Positions 9,676-17,960 of a stretch of 64,000 nucleotides of DNA are shown in pieces. Made by a program: the position numbers and the translations under genes. The notes below the pieces were generated by a model. The model worked only from the letters and a program-made list of their open reading frames with translations. It was not told where the DNA came from and searched no databases. The stretch spans positions 186,001 through 250,000 of the forward strand of contig NZ_ARXV01000004.1 of the NCBI RefSeq assembly GCF_000756665.1. The letters run 5' to 3'. This DNA is from Alcanivorax nanhaiticus (GTDB taxonomy: Bacteria > Pseudomonadota > Gammaproteobacteria > Pseudomonadales > Alcanivoracaceae). How positions within the stretch are numbered: position 1 is the stretch's first letter; each line of letters starts with the position of its first letter.

Positions 9676-10353
9676 CTAAACAGGCGTGCGAGCCAAGGCA
9701 ACCAGCGCCTCGCGCACCTGCACCGCATCCTCGGCCTTTTCAGAAAATGGCAGCCGACGCAGGTTGCCCTCGTGCCGCAGCCAGCTTCCCCAGGGATCCA
9801 CCGCCAGCATCTCCGCCCCTTCGCCGGGACAGCCCAACAGACTCAGGTAATGATCGCAGGCATCACTGTGGTCGGCGTTCATGTGCCCCACCATGCCCTG
9901 CTCCCGGGCCAGATCCCAGCCGTGGGTGGGCAGCAAGGCCCCCGCCTCCAGCCAGGCAGCCTTGCCAAACCCGGGGATCCAGCGGACTTTCTCCGGACGC
10001 AGGGCGTAGAAGTGAAAATCCAGCTGCAGGTAGTCGCGCATATGCGGAAACACCTGCAGGTAGCGCTCGCCCTGCTCCGCAGTTACCCGCTCCAGCGAGC
10101 CAGTCATCGACAGCCTCACGGCTGCCTGCCAGTCACTATGGGACTCTTCCACCCACATCAGCGATACGGCAGGGTTTTGGCGAATATTGACAGTGTGCTC
10201 AGCCAGATCACTCATCAGCATAATCAGGCGGCCCTGCCCGTCCGGCACCACATTGATGGCGGTAGCGAGGGGCAGCCCCTGAGGATCCACGGTGGCCAGC
10301 GCCGCATGGCTGTGTTGATAAACAAAGGCCTGTGCCTGAGTGATCTGATCCAT
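9676..10353 (-). CDS. HugZ family / pyridoxamine-phosphate-oxidase-fold protein with DUF2470 tail
   Basis: A 225-residue protein with an FMN-binding split-barrel domain (residues ~8-145; ALATVDPQGLPLATAINVVPD, SLMWVEE, LSMTGSLERV). A C-terminal DUF2470-like domain follows (~150-222), opening GMVGHMNADHSDACDHYL. This arrangement is that of HugZ/HutZ proteins, some of which bind or degrade haem. The HMNADH motif is the usual DUF2470 signature. A good AAGGA ribosome site lies seven bases before the ATG. No iron or haem uptake gene lies next to it, so haem use here is only a family-based suggestion. Confidence 0.75.
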   Translation of the reverse strand: MDQITQAQAFVYQHSHAALATVDPQGLPLATAINVVPDGQGRLIMLMSDLAEHTVNIRQNPAVSLMWVEESHSDWQAAVRLSMTGSLERVTAEQGERYLQVFPHMRDYLQLDFHFYALRPEKVRWIPGFGKAAWLEAGALLPTHGWDLAREQGMVGHMNADHSDACDHYLSLLGCPGEGAEMLAVDPWGSWLRHEGNLRRLPFSEKAEDAVQVREALVALARTPV

Positions 10354-10490
10354 TCTCGAATCCTTGCTGGTTATGCTTTCCTGACGTTTTTCTCCGCTTT
10401 CCCGGGGCCCTGAGCAATCCGGTCATTGGTCTTGCCCAGGCTCACTACCATAATCGCCCTCATCGTGAACCGACAGTGTAAGGAATCACC

Positions 10491-11252
10491 ATGGATCTGA
10501 ACCAGAAAGTGATCGTAGTGACCGGCGCCGGTCGTGGCCTGGGCCGAGGTATTGCCACCTACTTCGCCGGCAAGGGCGCCCGTATCGCCTGTGTGGACCT
10601 GAACCAGGAAGACCTGGACGCCACCGTAGCCGCCTGTAAGGACGCCGGCGGCGACGCCCGCTCCTACATCGCCAACGTAGCGAAAGAAGAAGACGTTGAA
10701 GCCCTGTTCAACAACGTGGGTAACGACTTCGGCGCCCTGCACGGTCTGGTCAACAATGCGGGGATCACCCGTGACGGTCTGCTGGTGAAGTACAAGGACG
10801 GTGAAGTGGTCAGCAAGATGAGCCTGCAGCAGTGGCAGGCGGTGATCGACGTTAACCTGACCGGTGTGTTCCTGTGTGGCCGGGAAGCCGCTGCCAAGAT
10901 GCTGGAACTGGGCACCGAGGAAGGCGTGATCGTGAACATTTCCTCCCTGGCCCGTCACGGCAGCTTCGGTCAGAGCAACTACTCTGCCGCCAAGTCCGCC
11001 GTTGCCGCCATGGCTGAGGTATGGGCAAAAGAGCTGGCCCGCTACAACATCCGTACCGGCGCTGTGGCTCCGGGCACCATCAACACCGACATGCTGGCCG
11101 CCATGAAGCCGGAAGCCCGTGAGCGCCTGGTACAAGCCGTACCGCTGCGTCGTCTGGGTGAAGCTGAGCACATCGCTCGCTCCGTAGCGTTTATATTCGA
11201 GACTGATTACTTTACCGGTCGTTGCATCGATATGGATGGTGGCTTGCGCTAA
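10491..11252 (+). CDS. SDR family NAD(P)-dependent oxidoreductase
   Basis: A 253-residue short-chain dehydrogenase. The cofactor motif TGAGRGLGRG begins at residue ~11, NNAG is near 89, and the catalytic Ser-Tyr-Lys are in NISSLARHGSFGQSNYSAAKS. The acidic residue after strand two (CVDLN) favours NAD over NADP. It is closest in appearance to FabG-like 3-oxoacyl reductases, but the substrate cannot be told from sequence. AAGGA lies six bases before the ATG, and a strong terminator follows the stop. It stands alone as a transcription unit, divergent from the HugZ-like gene. Confidence 0.9.
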   Translation: MDLNQKVIVVTGAGRGLGRGIATYFAGKGARIACVDLNQEDLDATVAACKDAGGDARSYIANVAKEEDVEALFNNVGNDFGALHGLVNNAGITRDGLLVKYKDGEVVSKMSLQQWQAVIDVNLTGVFLCGREAAAKMLELGTEEGVIVNISSLARHGSFGQSNYSAAKSAVAAMAEVWAKELARYNIRTGAVAPGTINTDMLAAMKPEARERLVQAVPLRRLGEAEHIARSVAFIFETDYFTGRCIDMDGGLR

Positions 11253-11256
11253 GCCG

Positions 11257-11271
11257 CTACGAGCTACGAGC
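11257..11271. repeat. Short heptad tract, CTACGAG x2
   Basis: CTACGAG at 11257 and 11264, right after the SDR stop codon (11250-11252). Same 7-base period as the longer elements; no second arm is obvious. Confidence 0.55.
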
Positions 11272-11291
11272 CGGCATGATGTGCTGGCGAC

Positions 11292-11325
11292 AAAAAAGGG
11301 CAGGCCTTCGGGCCTGCCCTTTTTT
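11292..11325 (+). terminator. SDR intrinsic terminator
   Basis: GGGCAGGCC-TTCG-GGCCTGCCC followed by six T and preceded by six A, so it can act in both directions. About 40 bases after the SDR stop. Confidence 0.95.
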
Positions 11326-11372
11326 GGGCGCGGCGGCTCTGCCGCGATGCGCCGAGCCATAATTGAAACGCT

Positions 11373-11445
11373 GCTTCGCGGTCGAACGCCCGCTCCCACA
11401 GGTGGGGATTCTCCAGCGTGTGTGCCGCTTTTGTGGGAGCGCAGG
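11373..11445. repeat. REP-like element, TGTGGGAGCGGGCG type
   Basis: GGTCGAACGCCCGCTCCCACA on the left and TGTGGGAGCGC on the right, inverted. The left half matches, in reverse complement, the TGGGCGTTCGACC piece at 31449-31463, so the two are copies of one family. Confidence 0.7.
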
Positions 11446-11553
11446 TTCTGGAGTTGGCGTCCGTAGTCCGCCCCAAACGTCTAGCCAACCTGTATTACCG
11501 CTAAAGCGCGATGAACCTTTTTTGGCCAGCCGCCCAGCCTCCGGCATCTTTCG

Positions 11554-11590
11554 ATTTCCCTTGCAGCGTGCAACTTGAGGCTTGTAGTTT
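11554..11590. repeat. Heptad tract, ACTTGAG/GCTTGTA type
   Basis: GCAGCGT, GCAACTT, GAGGCTT, GTAGTTT read in steps of seven. It resembles the right arms at 4585-4612 and 7122-7142. It ends seven bases before the atl start codon, an unusual position, as other copies sit at gene ends. Confidence 0.6.
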
Positions 11591-11596
11591 CTTTCC

Positions 11597-11905
11597 ATGA
11601 ACCCTGAATTTCGAGACGCCGTGTACCAGATTGTCGCCGCCATACCTGCTGGCAAAGTGAGTAGCTATGGTGCCGTTGCCCGACAAGCCGGCTTCCCTCG
11701 TCACGCCCGTTTTGTGGGCCGTTTGATGAGCCAGCTGCCTGACGGGAGCCGCCTTCCCTGGCATCGGGTCTTGCGAGGGGACGGTCGCATCGCGCTGGCG
11801 GGCACCCCCTCGGGTGAAATCCAGATCCAGCGGCTACTTGATGAACAAGTGCCCGTACTGGGAGACCGGGTTCCCAAAAGCAGTTTTGTGACGTGGACCG
11901 ATTGA
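11597..11905 (+). CDS. Alkyltransferase-like (Atl) DNA repair protein
   Basis: A 102-residue protein of the O6-alkylguanine-DNA alkyltransferase fold. Residues ~5-45 (AVYQIVAAIPAGKVSSYGAVARQAG) and the recognition helix with the Arg finger (ARFVGRLMSQ) are as in MGMT. The active-site PCHR motif is PWHRVLRGDGRI here, with Trp replacing the alkyl-accepting Cys. That is the mark of Atl proteins, which bind alkylated guanine and hand it to nucleotide excision repair rather than repairing it directly. No clear Shine-Dalgarno precedes the ATG, and the upstream sequence is a repeat. The MFS gene starts 73 bases after its stop. Confidence 0.88.
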   Translation: MNPEFRDAVYQIVAAIPAGKVSSYGAVARQAGFPRHARFVGRLMSQLPDGSRLPWHRVLRGDGRIALAGTPSGEIQIQRLLDEQVPVLGDRVPKSSFVTWTD

Positions 11906-11978
11906 ACCCACATCGCTCCCGGGAGACAAAGTGTCTATGATGACCCCTTCGCACACCGGTAGAGCTCCGTAAAAACCC

Positions 11979-13523
11979 ATGCCCCCACAAAGCACCAGCT
12001 GGCAGCAGTCACTGAAAGCCTTCCTGCATCCCCGTGTTGTTACCATGTTCTTCTACGGGTTTTCTGCCGGGATCCCCCTACTGCTGATTTTTTCCTCGCT
12101 GTCGCTGTGGCTACGTGAGGCAGGTGTTGATCGGTCCACCGTCACTTATTTCAGCTGGGCGGCGTTGGCCTATTCGTTCAAATTTCTCTGGGCCCCGCTG
12201 ATTGACCGCCTGCCCATTCCAGCACTGACGCGGCTTCTAGGCCGTCGCCGAGCCTGGCTACTGGTCTCGCAGCTTGCTGTCGCACTATCGATCTTCACTA
12301 TTTCACAGGTGGACCCTACCCAACCCGGCGCCTTGAACCTGATGGCCCTCACGGTGGTGATGCTGGGTTTTACTGCCGCGACTCAGGACGTTGTCATCGA
12401 TGCCTACCGCATCGAGTCCGCAGGCATCGAAATGCAGGCATTAATGTCATCGTCTTATATCGCCGGCTATCGAATAGGCATGCTGACTTCCGGCGCGGGT
12501 TCCCTGGTGCTGGCCAGCCAACTGGGGTCCACCAGTGAGGCCTACAGCTACAGTGCGTGGCAAACCACCTATGCCGTCATGGCATTGACCATGTTGGTAG
12601 GCGCGATCACCACTCTGATCATCAAGGAACCAGAAAACCCTCGCCCGTCCTCGTTCGAGTACAGCAGTCGCCAATACCTGCGCTTCCTGAGTATTTTTGT
12701 GATCGGCATTGCCACCTTTGTGGGCATGTATGTTGCCACCGGCACCCAGGCCGACCTCTACCGCACCCAGTTGGCGGAATTTTCCCACAATAGTGCGCTC
12801 GCAGGTCTTGTCGTGGAAACCTGCCGGCTCGCCCTGGCTTTCGCCGTCGTCTTCATCGTGGTGAAACTGGTGGCAATGACTCCGCTCTATGAAAAGCAGC
12901 TTGTTGAGGAAAGCTACATCGATCCGGTGCGGGACTTTTTCAAACGCTACGGCGCCCGGCTAGCCCTGGTGATACTGCTGTTCGTCGGGTTTTATCGAAT
13001 CTCCGATATCGTGCTTGGCGTCATCTCCAATGTCTTTTTTGAAGACATGGGCTTCACCAAAACCGAAATAGCAGGCGTTGTAAAAACCTTCGGGCTGTTC
13101 ATGACCATCGCAGGAGGGTTTCTGGGCGGGCTCCTCGCCGTCCGCCACGGTGTTATTCGGGTACTTTATTTGGGAGCCATCCTCACCGTCGCTACCAATT
13201 TGCTGTTCCTCTGGCTTGCCCATGCAGGCCATGACATCCGCATTCTTTATGTGGTGATCTCTGCTGACAATCTGAGTGCGGGCCTGGCAAGTGCCGCCTT
13301 TGTCGCCTTCCTGTCTCAACTGACCAACGTCTCTTTTACCGCCGTCCAGTACGCCATCTTCAGCTCACTGATGACCCTACTCCCCAAAACCATCGGCGGT
13401 TACTCAGGCAGCATGGTGGACAACCTGGGTTATCCCGGTTTTTTCTTGCTGGCCAGCCTGATGGGGGTCCCGGTACTGGGGCTCATTTACCTGATCCAGC
13501 GCAAAGGCGCGTTTCGGGAATAA
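11979..13523 (+). CDS. ampG: AmpG-type muropeptide permease (MFS)
   Basis: A 514-residue inner-membrane transporter with 12-14 predicted helices. The start region VTMFFYGFSAGIPLLLIFSSLSLWLREAGVDRS and the loop FKFLWAPLIDRLPIP...GRRRAWLL are characteristic of AmpG, which imports GlcNAc-anhydroMurNAc peptides for wall recycling. A second signature, VIDAYRIE, follows. AmpG feeds cytosolic AmpD, encoded at 27.0-27.6 kb here. No good ribosome site precedes the ATG at 11979; a later ATG at 12042 is possible but would remove residues before the first helix. No ampR or ampC is present in the window. Confidence 0.88.
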   Translation: MPPQSTSWQQSLKAFLHPRVVTMFFYGFSAGIPLLLIFSSLSLWLREAGVDRSTVTYFSWAALAYSFKFLWAPLIDRLPIPALTRLLGRRRAWLLVSQLAVALSIFTISQVDPTQPGALNLMALTVVMLGFTAATQDVVIDAYRIESAGIEMQALMSSSYIAGYRIGMLTSGAGSLVLASQLGSTSEAYSYSAWQTTYAVMALTMLVGAITTLIIKEPENPRPSSFEYSSRQYLRFLSIFVIGIATFVGMYVATGTQADLYRTQLAEFSHNSALAGLVVETCRLALAFAVVFIVVKLVAMTPLYEKQLVEESYIDPVRDFFKRYGARLALVILLFVGFYRISDIVLGVISNVFFEDMGFTKTEIAGVVKTFGLFMTIAGGFLGGLLAVRHGVIRVLYLGAILTVATNLLFLWLAHAGHDIRILYVVISADNLSAGLASAAFVAFLSQLTNVSFTAVQYAIFSSLMTLLPKTIGGYSGSMVDNLGYPGFFLLASLMGVPVLGLIYLIQRKGAFRE

Positions 13524-13746
13524 CCAACATAACGACGATGTTTTCGGACAGCGGGACAGATCGCACTGGTTGTTACACTTTTGCCCAACCCTTCCATGCC
13601 GGGTCCAGGCGCCTGTACAGGTCGATTTTCCCTGAATATCTCAGCCCCCCGGCTTTAGCGGCATCTGGCACGTCATTACCGGCTAATTTTCAATCAACCC
13701 AAAACCGGCTATAGTTCACAGATTACAAAAAACAACAAGAACGCCA
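13524..13746. promoter_or_regulatory. Intergenic region before the response-regulator gene, weak promoter candidate
   Basis: No gene or repeat was seen. The best promoter-like pair is TTTCAA, 16 bases, TATAGT near 13690-13717, about 30 bases before the ATG. The -10 is good and the -35 poor. Confidence 0.3.
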
Positions 13747-14697
13747 ATGAACTCTGCCGAAATGGATATTCTGGTCGTAGACGACGCCCGCTTCTCAGCG
13801 GCCGTGGTCAATCGCACCCTTGCTGCTGCTGGCTACACTAATATTCGCCATGCCAACAGCGCACAGGATGCCCTCGGGCAGCTCGCCCAGCAGCCAGCAG
13901 ATCTGGTGGTGGCGGACTGGCTAATGCCGGGCATGGATGGTCTTGAACTGACTCGCCGGATTCGCCAGAACGATGAGGCCAGTAACCGCTACACTTATGT
14001 ACTACTGTTAACCGCCCGCGAAGGGGTGGATGCCCTGCAGCAAGCCTTCGACCAAGGTGTGGACGACTTCGTTTCCAAATCCTCCATGACGGAGCAACTC
14101 CAGCATCGCGTCATGGCCGCAGACCGAATCGTGCAGCGCCATAATCGCGTGCAGGCAGATTACCAACGTATGCTGGCGTTCAACCGCCAACTCAAGCGTC
14201 AGGCCTTGATTGATCCGCTCACCGGTTTTGGTAACCGGCTGGACAGTATGCGCGCCCTGCAAAACACCCTTAAGCAGGCGGAACGGAGAGGCGGTGCCGC
14301 CTGCCTGATCTTGCTGCGTCTTGAAGAATTCGAGGCTCAGCAAAAAGAGCGAGGCCAGAAGGTCATGCAGCAAGGCGTACTGGCCTTCAGCCGTCGCCTG
14401 CGTCAATCTGTTCGCCCTCTGGATAGCCTCTGCCGGATCCAGCCAGACCTCTTTGCGCTGGTAACCTGGCAACCCCATCTGAATCATTGCGAACCTTCCG
14501 GATTCCGTCGCCTATACGAAACCCTTAACCATAGGGCCTACCAGACAGCCGCCGGGTTCATCAGCCTGCATGTCAGCATGGCGCTCACTGCATCGGAAGG
14601 CACCACGCCAGCCGAAAAGATGTTTGACCAGGCGGGCGCAGAGTTGTCGCTTTCCGTTTCCGAAAAGCGCATCGTCTCGGCAACAAGCAACGCCTGA
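13747..14697 (+). CDS. Response regulator with degenerate GGDEF domain
   Basis: A 316-residue protein. The receiver domain (residues ~6-125) has the acidic pocket VVDD, the phospho-acceptor Asp57 in VVADWLMPG, and the conserved Lys in DDFVSKSS. A GGDEF-family domain follows (~150-310) and begins with the usual DPLTGFGNR. At the catalytic position, where GGDEF is expected, it reads RIQPDLFALV. The two glycines and the acidic pair are gone, so diguanylate cyclase activity is unlikely. No RxxD inhibitory site was recognised. It may act as a c-di-GMP or nucleotide sensor, or through protein contacts. No partner kinase is adjacent. Confidence 0.85.
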   Translation: MNSAEMDILVVDDARFSAAVVNRTLAAAGYTNIRHANSAQDALGQLAQQPADLVVADWLMPGMDGLELTRRIRQNDEASNRYTYVLLLTAREGVDALQQAFDQGVDDFVSKSSMTEQLQHRVMAADRIVQRHNRVQADYQRMLAFNRQLKRQALIDPLTGFGNRLDSMRALQNTLKQAERRGGAACLILLRLEEFEAQQKERGQKVMQQGVLAFSRRLRQSVRPLDSLCRIQPDLFALVTWQPHLNHCEPSGFRRLYETLNHRAYQTAAGFISLHVSMALTASEGTTPAEKMFDQAGAELSLSVSEKRIVSATSNA

Positions 14698-14801
14698 GTC
14701 ACCCGCCAGGGCACTCAATAGAGACACTCAATGAAGGTTTGCCGCAGGCTTCGGTCCGGTCAGCGCAGACTTTAAACGCCGACTCGCATACCATTGCCAC
14801 C

Positions 14802-15692
14802 ATGACGAACGCACTTCCTCACTGGTATTTGCTGGGTGCCGGCAATATGGGCACTCTCTCCGCCTGGTATCTCACTCGGGCAGGGCATGCTGTCACCGTC
14901 ATCAAGGACAATGCCTCCCCCATGCAGGAAAAAACGCTCTGCTTTCCTGATGGGCAACGCCACTCACTGAACTTGCCTGTACGTGCACCCGGACAGATCA
15001 GCACCACCATTGACCACCTGATCGTGGCGGTGAAAACACCCTACAGTCAGGTAGCGCTGCCCCCCATCATTCAACACCTGCATGCCCACACCCAGCTGAT
15101 ACGGTTGCAGAACGGGCTTGGGGCGCTGGACGGCCTTCTGCCCCACGGTATCCTTCCCCTTGAAGCCGTCTCCACCAGTGCTGTGAAAGGCCAGCATCCC
15201 CACCATGATATCGTTGCCGAGAACACTACCTGGCTGGGCGGCCATGGCGAGAAGCCACCATGGATGAACGACCTGCAGAACCACTGGCCCAACCTGGTAT
15301 GGACCAGAGACATCCGCATACCTCAGTGGCAAAAGCTGGTGGCCAATGCGGTGATCAACCCGCTTACCGCCCTTCATGATGTGCCTAACGGGCAGATTAT
15401 TGACGATCCGTCCCTGCGCCTTTGTGCAGAGAAAATCTGTATGGAAGCCGACATGGTGCTGCAGGCACTCAACAACGATTGGCCGGGCCAATCCCTCGAC
15501 AATGTCCTGGCCGTCGCCAGGGCCACCGCCAATAACACCTCATCCATGCGTGCCGATCGCCAACGCGGTGCCACTACCGAAATCGACGCTATTAATGGCT
15601 GGATAGTGAGACAGGCTGATCAGCTTGGGATAGAGGCACCAGAGAACCAAGCCGTCGTATCTGCTCTGCGCCGAGGCAGCGTTGCAGGATAA
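14802..15692 (+). CDS. panE: 2-dehydropantoate 2-reductase (ketopantoate reductase family)
   Basis: About 296 residues. The N-terminal Rossmann domain has YLLGAGNMGTLSAWYLTRAGHAVTVI, and the C-terminal helical domain has WQKLVANAVINPLTALHDVPNG, with the catalytic Lys and Asn of KPR enzymes. The product would be pantoate for coenzyme A. I use the ATG at 14802 because the motif begins nine residues later; a TTG at 14739 is in frame but poorly placed. coaE, the last CoA step, is at 38.8 kb. The family includes paralogues with other substrates, so the exact substrate is probable rather than certain. Confidence 0.82.
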   Translation: MTNALPHWYLLGAGNMGTLSAWYLTRAGHAVTVIKDNASPMQEKTLCFPDGQRHSLNLPVRAPGQISTTIDHLIVAVKTPYSQVALPPIIQHLHAHTQLIRLQNGLGALDGLLPHGILPLEAVSTSAVKGQHPHHDIVAENTTWLGGHGEKPPWMNDLQNHWPNLVWTRDIRIPQWQKLVANAVINPLTALHDVPNGQIIDDPSLRLCAEKICMEADMVLQALNNDWPGQSLDNVLAVARATANNTSSMRADRQRGATTEIDAINGWIVRQADQLGIEAPENQAVVSALRRGSVAG

Positions 15693-15840
15693 AAATTGGC
15701 GCTCGCCGATTTCCCCCCTGCGCCATATTCCACACGGCCAAAACTGATCAAGAATTTATTACCTATTTACCTGGCCACACTGGATTTAGCCGCGGTTTTT
15801 CGCCATCGTAGCGGGCATTACCCAATGCCATGGAACCCCG
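15693..15840. other. Leader of the TonB-dependent receptor, no riboswitch seen
   Basis: I searched this leader for a cobalamin riboswitch because the receptor is followed by a cobalamin adenosyltransferase. I found no B12-box-like sequence and no clear Fur box. Confidence 0.4.
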
Positions 15841-17745
15841 ATGCAGCGTAATCTTGTTTTGGCCATCAGCCTGATAGCCAGTGGTCAGGCACTGGCCAAC
15901 AATGAAATCCAGACGGTAAAAGTGAGCGGTGCCGTGAGTCATGAACTGGCTAGCGAATTGCCCGTCGGCTCCGTTGTCATCGACCGACAGATGATCGACA
16001 GCCTGCCCGCCAACGACCTGACCGAGGTTCTGGATTCGGTGGCAGGACTGCAATCCAGCAGGCTTTACGGCATCAACGGCGCCAATGCCAGTCTGGATTT
16101 ACTGGGTTTTGGCGCCACCGCAAACCAGAACACCCTGATCCTTCTGAATGGACGCCGCCTTTCAAACATCGATTTCAGCGGCCCGAATCTCACAGGGATT
16201 CCTCTGGCCGCTATTGAGCGGATCGAAATCCTGCCTGGCGCAGGAGCCGCCCTCTACGGCAACGGCGCCACCGGCGGCACCATCAATATCATTACCCGGC
16301 AGCGTTACCAGAACAGTGCCGGGCTCGAAATCAATGGTGGTAGCTACGATGCTCGTGGAGGCCAGCTTTACGCTACAGGTAACAACCACCATCTGAGCGG
16401 AGCCCTGGCGGCACAGACCCTCGACAGCGATGGTTTTCGGGACAACAACCATACCCGTAACCACAACCTTTTCTCGGATATTCGTTATCAAGGGAAGGGG
16501 TTTCAAGCCTACTTCACGGCAACTGGCGAAGAACAAACGATCGGCCAGCCAGGCGGTCGCAGTGTCACGGTCACGGAGAATGCTTTCCGAAACGACCCCC
16601 AAGGAGCCTCAACACCTGACGATGAAGCCAGCCAGTCCAATTATTGGCTGATGCCAGGTTTGCGCATTGATATGTCGGAGCGCATCGCGTTCACACTTGA
16701 TGCGGGGCGTCGCCGCCAGCATCAGGAATGGGATTTTGTTTCGGACGGCTCGGCCAGTGATACGGTCATCGACAGCTACAGCCTTACCCCCAAACTGGAG
16801 GGGCAACTCTCTACTGGTGGTGCTGTTCACAACTGGACGCTGGGCTTCGATCTCTACAAATATGATTACACCAGCGACAGCACCTCAGGCGAGCGTGAAC
16901 TGGAACAGAATCAACGAGCCTGGTACCTGCACAATCTGATCAGCCTCACTCCCAGACTTTCTGTCAGCGCTGGCGCCCGTCAGCTAGAGAGCACGCTCAG
17001 AGGCGAAGGCGAACCCAAAGAGCAAGATGGGGAGATGTACGAAGGCGGACTTCGCTACACATTCACTGGCAATCTGGCCTTGTTTGCAGGGGCTCAGCGC
17101 AGTGTTCGCATCGCCAATGTCAACGAACTATCTGCCTCCAATCCACCGATTGATCCCCAAACCGGTCACACCTACACCGTGGGTGCAAGCTGGTCCGAGG
17201 GCATGCAACACTCGACGTTAACCCTGTGGCGTGCCGACATCCAAAACGAAATTGTCTTTGATCCCGCAACCAGCACCAATCGAAATCTGGAAGACCCGAC
17301 ACTCCACAAGGGCATCAGCATCAACTCACGCTGGCGGCTGGACAAGGACCTGACTTTCACCGCTAACGCCAGCGCCCAGCAAGCACGCTTCGACGGCGGC
17401 CAGTACAGCGGTAACGATGTACCTCTGGTACCAGAGCATACCATGAGCCTGGCGGCCGACTGGCAAGCCCTTTCTTGGCTCTCCGCTCAGCTGACCCATC
17501 GTTATCTCGGGGATAGGCACTATGACTCGGATCTGACCAACGAGTACACCAAGCTGGATCATTACCGAACTACAGACCTCCAATTGACCGCACGCTACCG
17601 AGGAGCTTACCTGCGAGCCGGAGTCTACAACATGGAAAACAACCTGTTTGCAGACTATGGGGCTTACACCCCTGGGAATGGCAGCGCAACGCTGTACCCT
17701 CTGCCGGAACGTCATTACCGCGTTGCCATCGGCTACGAGCTTTAG
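15841..17745 (+). CDS. TonB-dependent outer-membrane receptor, substrate unknown
   Basis: A 634-residue receptor. A signal peptide covers residues 1-19 (cut near QALA|NN), a TonB-box-like stretch EIQTVKVSG follows, then the plug domain (~40-150; VIDRQMIDSLPANDLTEVLDSVAGLQ, NTLILLNGRRL, AIERIEILPGAGAALYGNGATGGTINIITR) and a 22-strand-type barrel ending RVAIGYEL. The size and plug fit small-ligand receptors such as BtuB or siderophore receptors. A PduO-type cobalamin adenosyltransferase gene starts 215 bases downstream, which hints at vitamin B12. There are no B12 binding-protein genes and no riboswitch to support this. The terminal residue is Leu rather than the usual Phe. Confidence 0.88.
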   Translation: MQRNLVLAISLIASGQALANNEIQTVKVSGAVSHELASELPVGSVVIDRQMIDSLPANDLTEVLDSVAGLQSSRLYGINGANASLDLLGFGATANQNTLILLNGRRLSNIDFSGPNLTGIPLAAIERIEILPGAGAALYGNGATGGTINIITRQRYQNSAGLEINGGSYDARGGQLYATGNNHHLSGALAAQTLDSDGFRDNNHTRNHNLFSDIRYQGKGFQAYFTATGEEQTIGQPGGRSVTVTENAFRNDPQGASTPDDEASQSNYWLMPGLRIDMSERIAFTLDAGRRRQHQEWDFVSDGSASDTVIDSYSLTPKLEGQLSTGGAVHNWTLGFDLYKYDYTSDSTSGERELEQNQRAWYLHNLISLTPRLSVSAGARQLESTLRGEGEPKEQDGEMYEGGLRYTFTGNLALFAGAQRSVRIANVNELSASNPPIDPQTGHTYTVGASWSEGMQHSTLTLWRADIQNEIVFDPATSTNRNLEDPTLHKGISINSRWRLDKDLTFTANASAQQARFDGGQYSGNDVPLVPEHTMSLAADWQALSWLSAQLTHRYLGDRHYDSDLTNEYTKLDHYRTTDLQLTARYRGAYLRAGVYNMENNLFADYGAYTPGNGSATLYPLPERHYRVAIGYEL

Positions 17746-17790
17746 GAAACCGATTGTTGTTACGTTGTCCGATGCACATCGCAAACCATC

Positions 17791-17892
17791 TCGAGTAACG
17801 AGAAGCGAGTTTCGAAAGGCAAAAAATGATGGCCCAAAGTGGCGGTTTGGCTTTTGATCTTCGCAACTCGAAACTCGTGACTCGCTTCTTTC
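17791..17892. repeat. Heptad-repeat inverted element, GCGAGTT type
   Basis: Left heptads TCGAGTA, ACGAGAA, GCGAGTT, TCGAAAG from 17791. Right heptads ACTCGAA, ACTCGTG, ACTCGCT ending near 17886. The core between the arms contains ATGATGGCCCAAAG and TTTGGCTTTTGATC, which can pair loosely. It lies 45 bases after the receptor stop. Confidence 0.78.
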
Positions 17893-17913
17893 ACTCCCTG
17901 CTTGCTTTCCCAT

Positions 17914-17936
17914 CGCTTGCAGGCAAGCTCCTACAG
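17914..17936. repeat. REP-like half element
   Basis: CGCTTGCAGGCAAGCTCCTACAG closely matches the right half of the element at 9633-9655. It sits directly beside the heptad element and just before the adenosyltransferase ribosome site. Confidence 0.6.
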
Positions 17937-17960
17937 TGAGATGCCCGAAAGGATTGATTC

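Larger units (their letters stand above)
11326..11596. other. Intergenic region between SDR terminator and atl, repeats only
   Basis: Contains a small GGCGGC/GCCGC hairpin near 11332, a REP-like element (11373-11445) and a heptad tract (11554-11590) that runs up to the atl start. No convincing promoter hexamers or ribosome site for atl were found here. Confidence 0.6.

Noticed and set aside
15693..15840. Cobalamin riboswitch before the TonB-dependent receptor
   Set aside because: No B12-box sequence or the expected conserved leader elements were found in the 148-base leader.
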